This document shows, piece by piece, positions 9,187-20,082 of a DNA stretch of 64,000 bases. Source of the stretch: Planctomycetaceae bacterium (GTDB lineage Bacteria; Planctomycetota; UBA1135; GCA-002686595). Location: positions 124,001-188,000 of the forward strand of contig WGMC01000013.1 in assembly GCA_016125265.1 (NCBI GenBank). The letters are read 5' to 3'. Numbering within the stretch: the first letter of the stretch is position 1; each line of letters begins with the position of its first letter. The notes under the pieces were generated by a model. The model was not told the origin of the DNA. It was given only the letters and a program-made list of their open reading frames with translations, and searched no databases. The position numbers and the translations under genes are program-made.

Positions 9187-10467
9187 TCAGCCGAGTGGCA
9201 CGCCGAGGTGCGTGCGCCCACCCAGGTAGGGCACGAGCGGCGCGGGCACCCGCACCGTTCCGTCCGCTTGCTGGTGGTTCTCGAGCAGCGCGATCAACAT
9301 GCGTGTGCTCGCCGCCACCGTGTTGTTGAGCGTGTGGCAGAACTGCACCTTGCCGTCCGCGTCCCGGTAGCGCAGTGCGAGCCGCCGCGCCTGGTAGTCG
9401 TGGAAGCGCGAAGCGCTGTGGGTCTCGCCGTAACCCTCGCGGGAGGGCATCCACGTCTCGATGTCGAACTTCTGCACCTGGCCCTGGCCCAGGTCGCCAC
9501 CGCACACGTTCACGACGCGGTAGGCGAGGTCGAACGAGCGCAGCAGCTCCTCGGCGTTTTCGAGGATCGCCAGGTGGTGCGCGACGCTGGCTTTGGAATC
9601 CGCCGCCGCGATCACGACCTGCTCGACCTTCAGGAACTGGTGCACGCGGTACAAACCGCGGGTGTCCTTGCCGTAGGTGCCCGCTTCGCGGCGATAGCAC
9701 GAACTGAGCGCCACATACTTGAGCGGCAGTCGGGCCCCGTCGAGGATCGAGCCACCGTGCAGCGCCGTGAGCGGCACCTCTGCGGTGCCCACGAGGCACA
9801 GGTCGTCGCGGTCGTCGCAGCGGTAGGCCTGCTCTTCTCCGCCTGGGAAGTAGCCGGTGCCGACCATCGCTTCGGTGCGCACGAGGGTCGGCACACTGAC
9901 CGGCACGAAGCCCTTCTTCACCATGTGCTCGAACGCGTAGCGCATGACCGCCTGCTCGAGCAGCGCCAGGTCGCCGAGCAGGAAGTAGTTGCGGCTGCCG
10001 CTGATGCGACCGGCCGCCTGCACGTCGATCCACCCCTGGGCCTCCGCCAGGGACATGTGGTCGCGGGCCTCGAACGCGAACTGGCGCGGTTCCCCCACCC
10101 GACGAAGTTCCACGTTCTCCGAGTCGTCGCGGCCCTCGGGCACCTCCGCGGCCGGCGGGTTCGGCACACGTAGCAGCAATCGATCGAGCTCCTCCTGCAG
10201 CGGCGCCAGCTCGTCGTCGAGGGCCTTCAGTTCGGCCTTCTGGGCGCGCTGCTCCTCGAGCAACGCGGGTCGCTCCGCGGGACTGGCCTCGGCCATGCGT
10301 TTGCCGCCGGCCTTCTGGCGCGCGCGGAGTTCGTCCGCGCGCTGGCTGGACTCGCGCAGGCGCTGGTCCAGCTCCAGCAGCCGGTCGATGTCGCAGGCGA
10401 TGCGCTTCTTGGCGGCGCCGGCGCGGAAGAGGTCGGGGTCCTGGCGCAGCAGTTTGATGTCGATCAC
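9187..10467 (-). CDS. serS: Seryl-tRNA synthetase
   Basis: Charges tRNA-Ser in the cytoplasm. Preferred start is GTG 10467, giving VIDIKLLRQDPDLFR at the N-terminus and 426 aa, the family norm. ATG 10503 would add 12 residues and overlap the upstream gene. Order: N-terminal coiled-coil arm (residues ~30-100), then class II core with TAEVPLTALHGG, motif 2 CYRREAGTYGKDTRG and motif 3 region around NNTVAASTRMLIALLEN, followed by QQADGTVRVP. Motif 3 reads AASTR where many SerRS have AVGR; the arginine is kept. A weak GGAAG lies upstream of the GTG. Confidence 0.95.
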   Translation of the reverse strand: MIDIKLLRQDPDLFRAGAAKKRIACDIDRLLELDQRLRESSQRADELRARQKAGGKRMAEASPAERPALLEEQRAQKAELKALDDELAPLQEELDRLLLRVPNPPAAEVPEGRDDSENVELRRVGEPRQFAFEARDHMSLAEAQGWIDVQAAGRISGSRNYFLLGDLALLEQAVMRYAFEHMVKKGFVPVSVPTLVRTEAMVGTGYFPGGEEQAYRCDDRDDLCLVGTAEVPLTALHGGSILDGARLPLKYVALSSCYRREAGTYGKDTRGLYRVHQFLKVEQVVIAAADSKASVAHHLAILENAEELLRSFDLAYRVVNVCGGDLGQGQVQKFDIETWMPSREGYGETHSASRFHDYQARRLALRYRDADGKVQFCHTLNNTVAASTRMLIALLENHQQADGTVRVPAPLVPYLGGRTHLGVPLG

Positions 10468-10474
10468 GGGTGGG

Positions 10475-12583
10475 TCACTTCCAGGAGCTTTCGAGCTTGC
10501 CAAACAGCGGGTGTTTTTTCTCGGTGAGCTGGATCTCGATCGCGTCCGTGTCGAGGCCGTGCTCGATGACCATGTCGAGGGGATACCAGGCCACCTCCAT
10601 GCCCTTTTCGATCACGGTGGACTGGTCCAGGACGAGCGGCATGCGCTCGGGCCGGCCGCCCTTCTTCGAGCCCTCCTTGCGCAGGGTGACCTCGGGCCGC
10701 AGGGTGTACCCCCACAGCCGGTGGTAGCGCTCACCGCCCCGACCCGTGACGCTGAGCGATTTGCCGCGGATGGTCGCCGTCTTGGTGTCGACGTCGGCCT
10801 TGAAGGAGATGTCGAAGGGCGCACCCAACTCGAAACTGGTCGTCTTGCCCTCTTGCACGCTGAAGATCGCCCGGCCGCCGGACCCCAAGAACATGGCTTT
10901 CTGCACGTTGAGGCGTTTGCCCTCGCGCACCACACCCTGCACCAGTTGGTAGCTGCCGATGGGCAGTTCGGCCGTGCCCTTGGTCGCCATCAGGTCGAAG
11001 AAGCAACCGGCGAGCGCGCCCGTGCCGCGCACGATCACCGAGTGCGGCGTGACACCCTTCATGTCGAGTTTGACCTTGCCCGTGCGCAGGCTGGCGGCTT
11101 CCACGTTGAGGTTCGCGCCGCCCGCCGTCGATTCGAGGCGGTACCACGCGTCGCCGATGCGCATCAGCTCGCTGAAGGGTACCGCGCGTTTGGCAGCGCC
11201 CACCACCACGCTGTCGACGTCGATCTGGAACTCGCCTTCGACCACACCCGGGAACGTCCACGTGGTTTCCGGACCGCCGTAGATCCCGTCCATGTTCTCG
11301 TCGACCACCCGCACGCGGGTCCCACCGATGTCGAAGACCATGGAAGCGGCCGGAGCGACGGGCAGGATCATCTGAGTCTTCGTCGGCTGGTAGTTCAGCT
11401 CGAAGCCCTGGTACTGCTCCTTGTCCGTGGGCACGGTCATCAAGAAGGCCCAGGGGCGCCGCGTAGCCTCGTCGCCGATGACCGTGGTGACCAGTTCGAC
11501 GTTGCCCGTGATCGGCACCTCGGACACCGAGCCGTCGGTCCCCAACACTTCGGCCGCGGCGGACCCCGTGCGGCGCACGGTCGGGCCGTCCTTCAAACCC
11601 CCGAACTCCACCGAGCCGGTCTCGCCGGAGATGATGATGCTGGGCCACACCATGTACACGTCGTCGTGGGCGTACCCGAGGCGCTCGAACGCGCCCATCG
11701 AGGCAACGGGTTCGAACGTGCCGGGAGCGGTGCTCATGGGTCCGAGGGCCACCCCCGGGAGCTTGGACGTGGATTCGCTCGCGCCGCCCACCACACCGTC
11801 GTCGGGCGGCACCGCGTAGGGTTCGAGGCGCGCCACATCGAGGCGCAGGTTGCGCAGGATGCGGTCCTCGAGGTCCAACTGCAGGCGTTCGTCGAGGGCA
11901 GTCTTGAGCAGGGTGTGGGCGCGGACCAGATCGCCCTGCTCCCCCACCACGGTGGAGTCGACCAGGTAGCCGGAGTTGGCGAACGACTCGGAGCTGTAGA
12001 AGCGGTCGCCGATCTCGCGGAAGCCGTTGCCCAGAGATTCGAAGCTGAGCGACATGTCGCGGGCCCGCGCCGTGCGGTCGTCGCTCGCCTTCTCGCCGAG
12101 GATGCGGTCGAAGGCGGCCTGCAGCTCGTTGAAGCGGTTGCGCAACTCGATACGCGTGCGCCGGAACTCGGGCCGCAGGCCTGCGAAGAACGCCTCGACC
12201 TTGTCGAAGAAGCTGCTCGAGAACGCGGCGCGCCAACCCACACGCAGCATGTCCATGTCCTTCGTGAGGGCCTCGTTGGGGCCCTCGCTGTACAGCTCGT
12301 TCGTGGTGAGGATCCACGCCACCGTGTTGCGCGGGTTGTTGCGCATCAAGACCGCCACCGCCTGCTGGTCGCCGATTGCCGCGGCCTTGCGGACGTCTTC
12401 GCGGAACTTGCCCTCGGGCAGGGGGTCGTCCTGGGGCGCGGCCAGGGCGCCCGTGGTGAGACCGGCGGCAACGGCCGGGGTCGGCACGACTATCCAGAGG
12501 GCACAGGCCAGGGCGAGGTGCATGGCGAGGGCCAGGCCGGCCAGGTGGAGGGAGGCGAGCGGCGCGCGGAGGTGTTCGTTCAT
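10475..12583 (-). CDS. Unknown exported protein, 702 aa
   Basis: Not recognised. ATG 12583 gives a long hydrophobic leader (LALAMHLALACALWIVV, then AVAA) consistent with a signal peptide. Residues ~45-240 look helical, and the rest is a long beta-type region ending in charged residues near ESSWK. No catalytic motif or repeat stands out; a VRVVDENMDGIYGG segment resembles an EF-hand-like or calcium-binding turn. It lies 7 bases upstream of serS on the same strand and is probably cotranscribed with it. A candidate -10 (TAGCCT) lies at 12648-12653. Likely periplasmic or surface-associated. Confidence 0.75.
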   Translation of the reverse strand: MNEHLRAPLASLHLAGLALAMHLALACALWIVVPTPAVAAGLTTGALAAPQDDPLPEGKFREDVRKAAAIGDQQAVAVLMRNNPRNTVAWILTTNELYSEGPNEALTKDMDMLRVGWRAAFSSSFFDKVEAFFAGLRPEFRRTRIELRNRFNELQAAFDRILGEKASDDRTARARDMSLSFESLGNGFREIGDRFYSSESFANSGYLVDSTVVGEQGDLVRAHTLLKTALDERLQLDLEDRILRNLRLDVARLEPYAVPPDDGVVGGASESTSKLPGVALGPMSTAPGTFEPVASMGAFERLGYAHDDVYMVWPSIIISGETGSVEFGGLKDGPTVRRTGSAAAEVLGTDGSVSEVPITGNVELVTTVIGDEATRRPWAFLMTVPTDKEQYQGFELNYQPTKTQMILPVAPAASMVFDIGGTRVRVVDENMDGIYGGPETTWTFPGVVEGEFQIDVDSVVVGAAKRAVPFSELMRIGDAWYRLESTAGGANLNVEAASLRTGKVKLDMKGVTPHSVIVRGTGALAGCFFDLMATKGTAELPIGSYQLVQGVVREGKRLNVQKAMFLGSGGRAIFSVQEGKTTSFELGAPFDISFKADVDTKTATIRGKSLSVTGRGGERYHRLWGYTLRPEVTLRKEGSKKGGRPERMPLVLDQSTVIEKGMEVAWYPLDMVIEHGLDTDAIEIQLTEKKHPLFGKLESSWK

Positions 12584-12647
12584 GTCTCGGTGGGGTCTCA
12601 GGACGGCGCCCAGGGTGTCCGGGGGCGGTGACTCCGAGGGCCTGCAA

Positions 12648-12653
12648 AGGCTA
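12648..12653 (-). promoter_or_regulatory. Candidate -10 hexamer upstream of the 702-aa gene
   Basis: TAGCCT (read on the minus strand) in a GC-rich gap, about 65 bases before ATG 12583. Same type as TAGACT, TACCCT and TACACT found before other genes here. No clear -35. Confidence 0.3.
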
Positions 12654-12708
12654 CCAGGGCGGGGGGGCGGGCCGGAGAGAACGTACGCGAAGGGGCGCCT
12701 GGGGTTGG

Positions 12709-13533
12709 CTAGGGCCGCTTCGACATGCGTTTCAGGAACTCGCGCTCAGCGTCGTCGAGCGAATCGATGCCCTCGCGGTGGATGCGTCCGAGCAACGCGT
12801 CGAGGCGGCGCTCGTCGTCCTGGCGTTTGTCGACTTCGCGCCGGCGGCGGCGTTTCTCGAGCTGCTCGATGGGATCGATCCAGATCCAGTGGCGGCGGGC
12901 GGCAAAGAAGCCGAATACGGCGCCGGCCAGGTGGGCTCCGTGGGCGATGCCCTGCGATCGGCCCGTGAACTCCCCCAGCAGCCCAAATGCGTCGATCGCG
13001 ACGATGCCGATCGCCAACCACTTGAGTGGCACCGGTACGAACAAAAGGATCACCGGGGTGTTCGGCTGCAGGACGGCGAGCGCCACGACAACCGCCAGAA
13101 TTGCCCCCGACGCGCCGATCACGGGCCCTGTGCCGAGCAACAAGCCGAGGGGCAAACTCGCGAGGCCAGCCACGAGCACCCCCGCCCCGTAGAGCGACGC
13201 AAAACGCCGGCTGCCGAGCAGGCCCTCCAGCATGGTGCCGAAGAAGTAGAGCTGCAGGCAGTTCCAAAGGATGTGGCTGAAGCCCGTGGCGTCGTGCAGG
13301 AACCCGTAGGTCGCGAACTGCCAGAAGGGGAAGAACAGCGGCGCGGCGAACCAACTCCAGGGGTTGAGGCCGAGGACCTGCACGACACCCGCAGCGAGAT
13401 CCGGCGAGGCCATCCGCGCGAAGTAGAGCGCCAAGAAAAGCCCCAGATTCACGATCAAGAGCCACTTCACGACGGGCGTGAGCGACGGGAACATCAGTCC
13501 ACCGGAAGAAGCAGTGTCGAAGCGGGCGGCCAT
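12709..13533 (-). CDS. Rhomboid family intramembrane serine protease
   Basis: Six-helix membrane protease (274 aa) that cuts transmembrane substrates. The catalytic serine lies in GASGA (S142) and the partner histidine in GAHLAG (H201). The SHILWN segment (H87, N91) fits the oxyanion-side residues, so the active site looks intact. A charged coiled tail follows (residues ~220-274, KRRRRREVDKRQDDERR), probably cytoplasmic. Start ATG 13533 overlaps the folD stop by one base (TGATG). The substrate is unknown; it is last in the tatA-mobA-folD operon. Confidence 0.88.
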   Translation of the reverse strand: MAARFDTASSGGLMFPSLTPVVKWLLIVNLGLFLALYFARMASPDLAAGVVQVLGLNPWSWFAAPLFFPFWQFATYGFLHDATGFSHILWNCLQLYFFGTMLEGLLGSRRFASLYGAGVLVAGLASLPLGLLLGTGPVIGASGAILAVVVALAVLQPNTPVILLFVPVPLKWLAIGIVAIDAFGLLGEFTGRSQGIAHGAHLAGAVFGFFAARRHWIWIDPIEQLEKRRRRREVDKRQDDERRLDALLGRIHREGIDSLDDAEREFLKRMSKRP

Positions 13534-14432
13534 CAGTGTGTGGGGCGGTCGTGCGCCGCGCCCGCGGCGCGTTGGGCGGCGAACAGGGTGTTCGAGAGCA
13601 GCATGGCGATCGTCATCGGGCCGACGCCACCCGGAACGGGTGTGATGCAGCCGGCGCGGTGCACCGCCTCCGCGAATGCGACGTCGCCGACGAGCTGACC
13701 CTCGGCCGTGCGGTTGATGCCGACGTCGATGACCGCGGCGCCGGGCCGGATCCAATCGCCGCGCACCATCTCCGCTCGCCCCACGGCGGCCACCAGCACG
13801 TCGGCACCGCGGCACAGGTCGGGCAGGTTGCGGGTGCGGCTGTGGGCGATCGTGACGGTGGCGTTGCGGCCGAGCAACAGCGCGGCCATCGGCTTGCCGA
13901 CGAGCGCGGAACGTCCGACGACCACGGCCGACGCGCCGTCGAGTGCGACACCGGCGCGGTCCAGGAGTTCGATGCAACCGGCGGGAGTGCAGGGCACGAG
14001 TCCCGGCTCGCCGGACCACAGGGCGGCCACGTTCGCGGGGTGCAGGCCGTCGACGTCCTTCGTGGGATCTACCGCGCGCACCACGGCGGCTGCGTCGTAC
14101 CCGTCGGGCAGCGGCAGTTGCACCAGGATGCCGTGCACGCCGCGGTCGGCGTTCAGGGCGAGGACCTCGGCGAGGAGGCGCGCTTGGCCGACCGCCGCGT
14201 CGAGGCGCACGGTGCGCACGTCGAAACCTGCGTCGATGGCGGCGCGGTCCTTGTTGCGCACGTAGACCTGGCTGGCGGGGTCCTCGCCCACGAGCACAAC
14301 GGCGAGACCGGGTTTGCGCCCGTGCTGCGCGAGGTACGCGTCGGCCCCGAGGCGCACCCGTGCGCGCACGCTGGCGGCGATCGCCTTGCCGTCGATCGTC
14401 ACGGCGCCCGGACCCAGGACAGAGTCCGTCAC
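13533..14432 (-). CDS. folD: Bifunctional methylene-THF dehydrogenase/methenyl-THF cyclohydrolase FolD
   Basis: One-carbon enzyme interconverting 5,10-methylene-, methenyl- and 10-formyl-tetrahydrofolate with NADP (299 aa). Visible motifs are [16 protein letters not shown], with the catalytic lysine in [21 protein letters not shown], the Rossmann [12 protein letters not shown], and the C-terminal signature [13 protein letters not shown] 14432 overlaps the upstream prenyltransferase stop (GTGA). Length matches the family. Confidence 0.95.
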   Translation of the reverse strand: MTDSVLGPGAVTIDGKAIAASVRARVRLGADAYLAQHGRKPGLAVVLVGEDPASQVYVRNKDRAAIDAGFDVRTVRLDAAVGQARLLAEVLALNADRGVHGILVQLPLPDGYDAAAVVRAVDPTKDVDGLHPANVAALWSGEPGLVPCTPAGCIELLDRAGVALDGASAVVVGRSALVGKPMAALLLGRNATVTIAHSRTRNLPDLCRGADVLVAAVGRAEMVRGDWIRPGAAVIDVGINRTAEGQLVGDVAFAEAVHRAGCITPVPGGVGPMTIAMLLSNTLFAAQRAAGAAHDRPTH

Positions 14433-15430
14433 CACTTGCGGCCGAGCACGAATCCGCCCAGCTCGAAGAGCCCATCGCGCAGCGGCGAGGGCGGCAGTTT
14501 CGCCAGCCTTCCGCGGGCGCTCGCCACAAGTTCCGCGGCGCGGGAGAGTGTGTATTCGATGCCGGGGCCGAGGTCGAGCTCCTCGCGCAGGACGCGCGCG
14601 CGGCGCTCCAGTCCCGGCGCCATGAAGATGTCGCGGATGCGCGCGCGCTTCGTCGCATCGGCACGTGCGAAGGTGTGCAGCACGGGCAGCGTCACCTTGC
14701 CGTCCTCCACGTCGGTGCCGACGGTCTTGCCGAGCTCCGCTTCTTCGCCGGTGATGTCGAGGCAGTCGTCGACCAACTGGAACGCAAGACCGATCTCCCA
14801 GCCGAACTCGCGCATCTCGCGGCCCAGTTCGGGATCCGCGGGTTCGTCCTGGCCCATGCGGTAACTGGCGCCGAGCTCGCAGGCGGCGGCGTACAAACTG
14901 GCGGTCTTGGCGCCGGCGATCGATTCGAGCTGCTCTTGGCTCATCTCGAAGTCGTAGCGCCGCGCGCTCTGCTCGATTTCGCCGACGCAGAGGCGGCGTG
15001 TGGTTTCGGCCAGCACACGACTGGCCAGACGCGAGCTGAGATCGGTCGAGAGCGAGAACGCGCGGGCGTAGAGGAAGTCCCCGAGCAACACCGCGACCTG
15101 GTTGTCCCAACGCTGGTTGACCGACGCCACGCGGCGCCGCACCAGTGCGCCGTCGAGGATGTCGTCGTGCACCAGGGTCGCCAGGTGGATCATCTCGACG
15201 ACCGCGGCAACGCTGGGGTGTTCGGCCGAGAGGTTGCCCGTGGCGCGGCCCAGGAGCAGCACGAGCGAACCGCGCAACTGCTTGCCGCGGAAACGACCGA
15301 CGTGCGCGGTCATGTCGCTGACCGCGGCGGAGCGGTCCTCGAGCTGCGCACCGATGATGGCGCGCATGCGCTCGAGCTCCCCTTCGATGGGGCCGAGCAG
15401 GTCGGTCAGTTCGGGCAATCCGGCGCTCAT
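14429..15430 (-). CDS. Polyprenyl (trans-isoprenyl) diphosphate synthase
   Basis: Condenses isopentenyl diphosphate onto an allylic primer to make long-chain isoprenoid diphosphates for quinones or lipid carriers (333 aa). First Asp-rich motif is DDILD (D89, D90, D93) and the second DDCLD (D221, D222, D225). The [11 protein letters not shown] segment corresponds to the substrate-binding GKxxRP-like region. The small residues before the first motif suggest a long product (octaprenyl-type or similar), but chain length cannot be fixed. Start ATG 15430 overlaps the mobA stop (ATGA). Confidence 0.9.
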   Translation of the reverse strand: MSAGLPELTDLLGPIEGELERMRAIIGAQLEDRSAAVSDMTAHVGRFRGKQLRGSLVLLLGRATGNLSAEHPSVAAVVEMIHLATLVHDDILDGALVRRRVASVNQRWDNQVAVLLGDFLYARAFSLSTDLSSRLASRVLAETTRRLCVGEIEQSARRYDFEMSQEQLESIAGAKTASLYAAACELGASYRMGQDEPADPELGREMREFGWEIGLAFQLVDDCLDITGEEAELGKTVGTDVEDGKVTLPVLHTFARADATKRARIRDIFMAPGLERRARVLREELDLGPGIEYTLSRAAELVASARGRLAKLPPSPLRDGLFELGGFVLGRKW

Positions 15431-16122
15431 CGCAAAAGGGCCGCCAGGGGCTGAGGGCCGCCAGCCACGTCCTCGGGCCCGTTGAGGTTGTGGAAGAGGA
15501 ATGTGGACACACCCGGCGCCAACACTTCGGCGTCGACGCGCCGCACGCGCAGGGTGTGGCGCACGGGGCCGGTCGCGGCGAAGAACGAGTCCGCGCGGCG
15601 CTCGCCGCGCGCCAGCGCGCCTTGCACCGCGGGCATGCAAGCGAGGTCGTAGACACCCACGAGCGGTTGGTCGCCGCCCGCGTCGCACCCGATCGTCACG
15701 TCGACGCCGCGCGAAGCCGCGAGCAGCGTTTCGAGATGGCCCGTTTCCACGTGCGGCAGGTCGCAGGCGAGCAGCACCACACGTGTGGCGCCCACGGCGG
15801 CGGCGGCGTTCAGGATTGCTTCGAGCCCAGCGAGCGGACCCGCGCCGGCGCCGTAGGTCGGCCGGTCCAGCACCGCCGTCGCGTTCGCCGCGTCGAGCAG
15901 CTCCGCATAACGCAACTCCGCCCCGGTCGCGACGAAGAGGCGCGAGACGATCGGCGCGAGCTGCGCGAGGGCGCGCTCGAGCAACGTGGTGCCAGACACA
16001 CGAAGCAGCGCCTTGTCGCGCCCCATGCGGCGGCTCTGGCCACCGGCCAGCACGGCGCCGACGGGCATCGTGTCGCGCTCGGTGCGGGGGCCGGGCGAAT
16101 AGGACCCGAAATCGGGTTTCAC
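15427..16122 (-). CDS. mobA: Molybdenum cofactor guanylyltransferase MobA
   Basis: Attaches GMP to molybdopterin to make the guanine dinucleotide cofactor (231 aa from GTG 16122). N-terminal nucleotide-binding signature [16 protein letters not shown]; later LLACDLPHV and QPLVGVYD match the family. GTG 16122 is preferred because it overlaps the tatA stop (GTGA), like the other junctions of this operon; ATG 16068 is the alternative start and still keeps the motif. Being next to tatA makes sense, as many molybdoenzymes are Tat substrates. Could also serve a related nucleotidyl transfer. Confidence 0.88.
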   Translation of the reverse strand: MKPDFGSYSPGPRTERDTMPVGAVLAGGQSRRMGRDKALLRVSGTTLLERALAQLAPIVSRLFVATGAELRYAELLDAANATAVLDRPTYGAGAGPLAGLEAILNAAAAVGATRVVLLACDLPHVETGHLETLLAASRGVDVTIGCDAGGDQPLVGVYDLACMPAVQGALARGERRADSFFAATGPVRHTLRVRRVDAEVLAPGVSTFLFHNLNGPEDVAGGPQPLAALLR

Positions 16123-16385
16123 CCGCGCTCCTTCTGGGTGGCCTTGCTGCCGGCGGAGTGCGGGCGTTCCGTGCCAGCGTCGACGCGTGGCGGAGGCGGG
16201 GCGCTGTCGAGCGGATCGGCTCGGCCATCCGCGCCCTCTTCGTCCTTCAAGCCGCGCTTGAACTGGGAAATGCTGCTGCCCATCGCGCGCGCCAGATCGG
16301 GCAACTTTCGCGCCCCGAACAGCAGCAGCACGATCAGGGCAATGATCCAGAGTTCGCTGGGCCCAGGCAATGCGAGGAGCGTCAT
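16119..16385 (-). CDS. tatA: Sec-independent translocase subunit TatA/TatB-like
   Basis: Small single-span protein of the twin-arginine export pore (88 aa). An N-terminal hydrophobic helix (ELWIIALIVLLLFGA) is followed by the hinge FGARKLPDLARAMGSS and an amphipathic helix, then a charged, Pro-rich tail. The FGxxKLP motif is diagnostic. TatA and TatB cannot be separated by length here; TatA is preferred because of the FG hinge. First gene of an overlapping operon with mobA. Confidence 0.88.
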   Translation of the reverse strand: MTLLALPGPSELWIIALIVLLLFGARKLPDLARAMGSSISQFKRGLKDEEGADGRADPLDSAPPPPRVDAGTERPHSAGSKATQKERG

Positions 16386-16584
16386 TCGTCGTGGGCGGAC
16401 GGGCCGCCGGGTGGGAGCGGAGGGGCCGGCGCGGCGCGCCGCTCGCGCGCATCGTAGCCCATGGGGGCGCCGGGCCCACCCCCACTTCGGCCCGGACCGG
16501 CCTCGTTTGCGGCCGGGGGCTGGGGGAGGGCTCGGCGCACCGGCGGCGGATCGAAATGGATCCGCACCGGAGCCATCGCCGGGA

Positions 16585-17484
<900 letters not shown>

Positions 17485-17500
17485 GGTGGTGCTCCCGCTT

Positions 17501-18664
<1,164 letters not shown>

Positions 18665-18754
18665 GGATGCGGGCGGATCGGACGATCGCGGGGGGCTGTG
18701 CGGAGGGGCCGTAGGGCCCGTCATGGGGTCCCGAAGGACGCTCGAAGGCGAAGG

Positions 18755-18760
18755 AGTGTA
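18755..18760 (-). promoter_or_regulatory. Candidate -10 hexamer for sucCD
   Basis: TACACT on the minus strand in the context GCCGCTACACTCCTTCG. The same flanking pattern (CGCTA...CTCC) occurs before mdh (24707-24712) and before the Trm112-like gene (34057-34062). TGGCCC lies 17 bases further up as a poor -35. Confidence 0.4.
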
Positions 18761-18836
18761 GCGGCGCCCGCCGGAGGGGGCCAGGAGCGCGGGCGCGCCG
18801 CTTCCCGACGGGGCGCCCCCGCGTCACCATGGGGTC

Positions 18837-20069
18837 ATGCCGGTCCCCGACTCCCCCCCTCGCCCAGCCGCCAACCGCCCAGCCGCCCCGCCCCCCACCG
18901 CCGGCCCAGGCGCCGCGGGCCCGGGCATCCTGGTCGACCGGGACATCCTCGCCCTCCTCGGGACCGCGATCCGCGTGCGCGCGGGCGCGGGCGCGCCGGC
19001 CATCGAACCCCGCCAGGTGCAGCCCGCCAGCCTCGATCTGCGGCTCTCGCCAGAGTTCGCCAGCCTGCGCTGCGGCTTCCTGCCCGAACGCATCAGCGTC
19101 GAGCAGCGCCTCGCGGAGTTGGCCCTCACCCGCGGCCACCTCGGCGGCGAGGGCGAGGTGCTGAAACGCGGGCAGATCTACCTCATCAAACTGGAAGAGG
19201 AGCTCGACCTGCCCGCCGGTGTGGTCGCGCGTTTCAACCCGCGCTCGACCAGCGGCCGCTGCGACATGTTCTGCCGCGTGCTCGTGCCCGGCCACCCGCG
19301 CTTCGACGAAACGCCGCCCGGGTACCGCGGGCCGCTATGGCTCGAGGTCGTGCCGCTGTCGTTCCCCGTGCGCCTGCGCCCGGGCGATCGCCTGGTGCAA
19401 CTGCGTTTGCAGGTCGGCGAGCCGGCGCTGTCGCGCGAGGAACTGCGCGAAGTGCACCGCAACACACCGCTCTGTTTCGAGGGCGAGCGGCCGCTCGGGC
19501 TCGACGAGGTGCGTTTCGACGAACAGGGCGCGCTCGAGTTGCGCCTCGGCCTCGAGGGCCGCCATCCCGCCGGCTGGCGCGCGGCGCTGCACACGAAGGT
19601 GCTCGAGTTCCAGGGCGAGGGTGTGCACGACACCTACGACTTCTGGGAGTCCGTGCACGCGAGCGGCGGCGCGCTCGTGCTCGATCCGGGCCGCTTCTAC
19701 ATCTTCGCGAGCCGCGAGCGCCTGCGTGTGCCGCCGGACCTCGCCGCAGAGATGCTGCCCGTGGACGTGGGCTTTGGCGAGCTGCGCAACAACTACGCGG
19801 GTTTCTTCGACAACGGTTTCGGCTGGCGCGAGGAGTCCGGCCGACCGGTGGGCAACGGCACACCGGCCGTGCTCGAAGTGCGCGCCCACGATGTGCCGTT
19901 CCTCGTCGAGGACGGCCAAGTGTTCTTCCGCCTGCGTTTCTACCGCACGCGCGGCCGCCCGGACCGCCTCTACGGCGAGGGCCGCCAGGGCTCCTCCTAC
20001 CAGGGCCAGGACCTGACGCTGGCCCGCCCGTTCCTGCCCCGCCGGGGCGGGCCGCCAACCCCGACCTGA
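18837..20069 (+). CDS. dcd: 2'-deoxycytidine 5'-triphosphate deaminase, long two-domain form
   Basis: Deaminates dCTP to dUTP for dTMP synthesis. At 410 aa it is about twice the ordinary Dcd and fits the bi-domain family known from some proteobacteria and planctomycetes. After a Pro/Ala-rich N-terminal ~28 residues comes GILVDRDILALL, then QPASLDLRLS and the signature NPRSTSGRCD. A second dUTPase-like half covers residues ~220-400. ATG 18837; an out-of-frame ATG at 18829 lies just upstream. It is isolated on the plus strand between two minus-strand TCA gene blocks, and no promoter hexamer is seen. Confidence 0.85.
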   Translation: MPVPDSPPRPAANRPAAPPPTAGPGAAGPGILVDRDILALLGTAIRVRAGAGAPAIEPRQVQPASLDLRLSPEFASLRCGFLPERISVEQRLAELALTRGHLGGEGEVLKRGQIYLIKLEEELDLPAGVVARFNPRSTSGRCDMFCRVLVPGHPRFDETPPGYRGPLWLEVVPLSFPVRLRPGDRLVQLRLQVGEPALSREELREVHRNTPLCFEGERPLGLDEVRFDEQGALELRLGLEGRHPAGWRAALHTKVLEFQGEGVHDTYDFWESVHASGGALVLDPGRFYIFASRERLRVPPDLAAEMLPVDVGFGELRNNYAGFFDNGFGWREESGRPVGNGTPAVLEVRAHDVPFLVEDGQVFFRLRFYRTRGRPDRLYGEGRQGSSYQGQDLTLARPFLPRRGGPPTPT

Positions 20070-20082
20070 CCACGTTCGCGCC

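Noticed and set aside
10468-10503. ATG 10503 as the serS start
   Set aside because: It would overlap the upstream gene by 29 bases and add residues not found in SerRS; GTG 10467 gives the canonical length.
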